DNA of 64,000 nucleotides from CAUZIZ01 sp965222655 (lineage in GTDB: Bacteria; Acidobacteriota; UBA6911; RPQK01; JAJDTT01). The notes below the pieces were generated by a model. It was not told the origin of the DNA and made no database searches. It worked only from the letters and a program-made list of their open reading frames with translations. Positions 62,076-64,000 of this stretch are shown one piece after another; the stretch's first letter is position 1, and every line of letters begins with the position of its first letter. The stretch lies in the NCBI GenBank assembly GCA_965222655.1, contig CBDCUP010000022.1, positions 124,001 through 188,000 of the forward strand, written 5' to 3'. Made by a program: the position numbers and the translations under genes.

Positions 62076-63266
62076 GTGGCATCTGAATCAAATCGAATCC
62101 TTCGAGTGGGCATGGTGGGACTGGGATTGGTCTCTGCCACGCACATAAAGGGTTACGCCAGGCACCCCGGGGTACGGGTCACAGCCGTCTGTGACCGGGA
62201 CCGACCTCGCGCCGAAGAGTTTGCCGAACTGCATCAGATTCCAGAGGTGTATGACGCCTACGAGGCTCTCCTGGAGGGGGCTCAGGTCGATGTCATCAGC
62301 ATCGCCACACCCACCCATCTTCACGCTGCCATGACGCTGCAAGCCGTTCGGAGCGGCAGGCACGTCCACTGCGAGAAACCCTTTTGCCGCTTTCTGGCTG
62401 AGGGGCAGCTAGCTACCGAGGAAGCACATCGTAGAAGCCTGTCTATTGCTGTCGGTGAGACGTACGTCTTTCTTTCCTCCTTCCGAAAGGCCCGTGAGCT
62501 GATCGAGGCGGGTGAGATCGGCCGACCGCTGCAACTGCGACAGCGACATGGATCCTGGCTCGAACGAAGTACCAGCCCTCCCTGGCCGGTACCCCAAGAT
62601 CGGGGTTGGCGCCTCAACCCCAGCCTCTCTGGGGGTGGCGACTATCCCTGGCTCTTCGACCATTCAGTACATTTCTTTGCCTCCGCCGAATACCTGATGC
62701 TTGACCAACAGGTACACGAGGTCTACGCAGTCTCGTCGCAGCGCTCGAACACGATCGAAGTAGAAGGCGCGGCCCACGATCCCTACACCACTTCAATAAT
62801 CGACGTCCCCATCCTGATCTGGAAATACGAAGATCCAGAGCTACAGGGTCTGTGGGCACGGGCGGAGCGCCTCAATGGGAAATACGATCACATGAAGGGT
62901 TTCAGTGCTTCGATCTTCGGTGAGAGCGGCATGATTGAAGTCTTGGGTGAGGGAGGGAACAACCTGCTTTGGGAAGGAGAGCAGGTTCACCTGGTTCTTC
63001 ACCGCTCCGGGAAGCGGTCGCTATCCTTCCGCTTCGACGAGGAGAAAGATGCTGTGTGGGATTCGGAGATCAGCTACTACGGCCAGGGACATATCAACCA
63101 GGTCCAACACTTCGTAGACGCTGTACTCAACGGCACGAACCCGCGTTATGGGGCGGAAGATGGGCTCCGGAGCGTTCGATGCACCTTGGCGGCGATCCGG
63201 TCGGCGCGGGAAGGCCGGCCCGTACGGGTCGAGGAAATCGGGCCTGAGTACAAGGCCTACGAATAG
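62076..63266 (+). CDS. Gfo/Idh/MocA-family oxidoreductase
   Basis: A 396-aa NAD(P)-dependent sugar dehydrogenase-like protein. GMVGLGLVSATHIKGYARHP is the nucleotide-binding start, ISIATPTHLHAAM and HCEKPF the second conserved region with the Lys of the EKP motif; GGGDYPWLFDHSVHFF the substrate-side helix. It probably acts on an inositol or sugar derivative. GTG start at 62076 after AGGGGAGG; no signal peptide. No partner enzyme is adjacent. Confidence 0.88.
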   Translation: MASESNRILRVGMVGLGLVSATHIKGYARHPGVRVTAVCDRDRPRAEEFAELHQIPEVYDAYEALLEGAQVDVISIATPTHLHAAMTLQAVRSGRHVHCEKPFCRFLAEGQLATEEAHRRSLSIAVGETYVFLSSFRKARELIEAGEIGRPLQLRQRHGSWLERSTSPPWPVPQDRGWRLNPSLSGGGDYPWLFDHSVHFFASAEYLMLDQQVHEVYAVSSQRSNTIEVEGAAHDPYTTSIIDVPILIWKYEDPELQGLWARAERLNGKYDHMKGFSASIFGESGMIEVLGEGGNNLLWEGEQVHLVLHRSGKRSLSFRFDEEKDAVWDSEISYYGQGHINQVQHFVDAVLNGTNPRYGAEDGLRSVRCTLAAIRSAREGRPVRVEEIGPEYKAYE

Positions 63267-63326
63267 TCCTTCGGAAATCGCTTGGCCGCCAGCCGGTTCG
63301 TTCGAGAAAGAAACTTCAGTCGAGTG

Positions 63327-63410
63327 ACGTGGGGGCGGTCTCCAGGCCGCCGTGGTTCGAGCCAAATAGCTCGAAAGCGGAAGACTTCGGCCTGGAGACC
63401 GAACCCACGT
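63327..63410 (+). repeat. Repeat D copy 4
   Basis: Outer arms ACGTGGG and CCCACGT around CGGTCTCCAGGCCG and TTCGAGC-CAAATA-GCTCGAA stems. Same layout as the copies at 36575, 37639 and 47297. Confidence 0.75.
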
Positions 63411-63430
63411 CCGCCAACCGAAGGAACCAA

Positions 63431-63492
63431 ATGAAGTTTCAGGTTAGTCCCGCCCCCAGGAAGCACTGGCCCCATTCGAGAACGAAACTTCC
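63431..63492 (-). repeat. Repeat C copy 5 (inverted)
   Basis: Reads ATGAAGTTTCAGGTTAGTCC ... CCCCATTCGAGAACGAAACTT, the reverse of the module at 4556-4616, and is nearly complete. Confidence 0.65.
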
Positions 63493-63531
63493 GTCAGTGC
63501 TAGCTACGAACATCGAGAGCTGAGTGACGCT

Positions 63532-63590
63532 TGTAGCACGGGCACTCCTGCCCGTTGGTGTCCTCCACGGGCAAGAGTGCCCGTGCTACA
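63532..63590 (+). repeat. Repeat B copy 4
   Basis: Arms TGTAGCACGGGCACT and AGTGCCCGTGCTACA pair fully. The variable bases are CAC/GTG here, AAC/GTT in copy 3 and GAT/ATC in copy 2. Confidence 0.8.
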
Positions 63591-63679
63591 GGTCACTGCT
63601 CTGTCAGATGCTGTCTCCTACACCTTCCCTCTGCCAAATGAAGTTTCAGCTCAGACTCAGGTATCATCAGGCATCAGCC

Positions 63680-64000
63680 ATGGCATCACGTCGGACCTGT
63701 CAAATTTTCGCATTCCTCTGTTTCCAGGCCCTCTTCCCTCTCTTTGGCCAAGCCGAGATGGTCCAGGAGGACCAGGGAGTCACCGGATTCGGTTTGGCCC
63801 TGCGCAAGCTGGGGACGGTTGGGTGCGTTCTCTACGTGACCGCCCACCCCGATGATGAGAACAATGCATTGCTCGTCAAGCTGAGCCGCGGCCAGGGATT
63901 CCGCACCGGGCTACTGACCCTTACTCGCGGAGACGGGGGACAGAACGAGATCGGCCCGGAGCTATTCGAAGCCCTGGGCGTGCTGCGCACCCAGGAACTG
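63680..64000 (+). CDS. PIG-L/LmbE-family deacetylase, 3' end outside window
   Basis: 107 codons are visible with no stop. After a signal-like hydrophobic segment (about 8-24) comes YVTAHPDDENNALL: AHPDDE at 55-60 is the zinc-binding motif of PIG-L deacetylases, which remove acetyl groups from N-acetylglucosamine-containing compounds. TRGDGGQNEIGPELFEALGVLRTQEL is the following conserved block in bacterial PIG-L proteins. An in-frame ATG at 63638 exists but lies in repeat C-type sequence. Probably exported. Confidence 0.85.
   Translation, partial: MASRRTCQIFAFLCFQALFPLFGQAEMVQEDQGVTGFGLALRKLGTVGCVLYVTAHPDDENNALLVKLSRGQGFRTGLLTLTRGDGGQNEIGPELFEALGVLRTQEL

Larger units (their letters stand above)
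63267..63679. repeat. Repeat-only intergenic region (half C, D4, C5, B4)
   Basis: This 413-bp gap holds a half C module (63300-63318), repeat D copy 4 (63327-63410), an inverted C copy (63431-63492) and repeat B copy 4 (63532-63590). ATGAAGTTTCAG appears at 63431 and again at 63638, where it creates an in-frame ATG upstream of the PIG-L gene. No gene otherwise. Confidence 0.7.

Overview
The window reads as one contiguous, gene-dense piece of a Gram-negative bacterial chromosome (high G+C by eye). It most resembles Acidobacteriota or a neighbouring phylum. The best marker is a VWFA-related protein of the type first defined in Acidobacteria (26369-28147). LpxC implies an LPS outer membrane. The amidase-GerMN-rph-rdgB operon, PIG-L deacetylase, CHRD protein and heme-binding domain of a PSD1-type dehydrogenase fit the same group. 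Phylum is an inference. I saw no tRNA, rRNA or CRISPR array.

Layout. 1-11.7 kb is housekeeping: end of a heme-binding protein, pdxH, queC, a DUF255 thioredoxin-like protein, the operon amidase-germN-rph-rdgB (minus), lpxC and a D-aminoacylase-like hydrolase. 11.7-16.5 kb is a mobile island: palindrome cluster, a 319-bp MITE, a structured non-coding stretch, a group II-type reverse transcriptase and an IS481-family element. 16.5-26.3 kb holds three paralogous secreted glycosidase-like proteins with a gamma-glutamyltransferase, an alpha/alpha-barrel protein and an amidohydrolase. 26.4-34.9 kb holds the VWFA protein, an AttEFGH-like ABC export/hydrolase operon, a VapBC-type toxin-antitoxin pair and two secreted proteins. 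35-48.5 kb is catabolic and core metabolism: two overlapping amidohydrolases, FAH hydrolase, serine hydrolase, GlcF, LOG protein, HemW, LepA, SDR, EamA transporter, an outer-membrane-like protein and a decarboxylating dehydrogenase. 48.5-53.7 kb includes a frameshifted PHP-like gene, an orphan MbtH, a sugar isomerase, a lipoprotein gene split by a second copy of the MITE, and a CHRD protein. 53.9-59.4 kb is the most unusual unit: a tandem YjbQ-like protein, divergent GcvPA/GcvPB-like proteins and an AcoX-type NAD-kinase-like protein, all on the plus strand. 59.3-64 kb has a truncated molybdopterin oxidoreductase, CapA, 3-hydroxyacyl-CoA dehydrogenase, Gfo/Idh/MocA and the start of a PIG-L deacetylase that runs off the window.

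The intergenic DNA is unusually informative. At least five families of palindromic elements recur. One 183-bp foldback family sits between 4-bp YTAR duplications and supplies the stop codon of two neighbouring genes. One hairpin family shows compensatory arm changes between copies. The 319-bp MITE has 8-bp duplications, and removing one copy on paper exactly restores a broken lipoprotein gene.

The best candidate for an undescribed system is the 53.9-59.4 kb gene set. No gcvT or gcvH lies in the window, and the GcvP-like proteins depart from the family at their cofactor and substrate loops, so they may not be an ordinary glycine decarboxylase.
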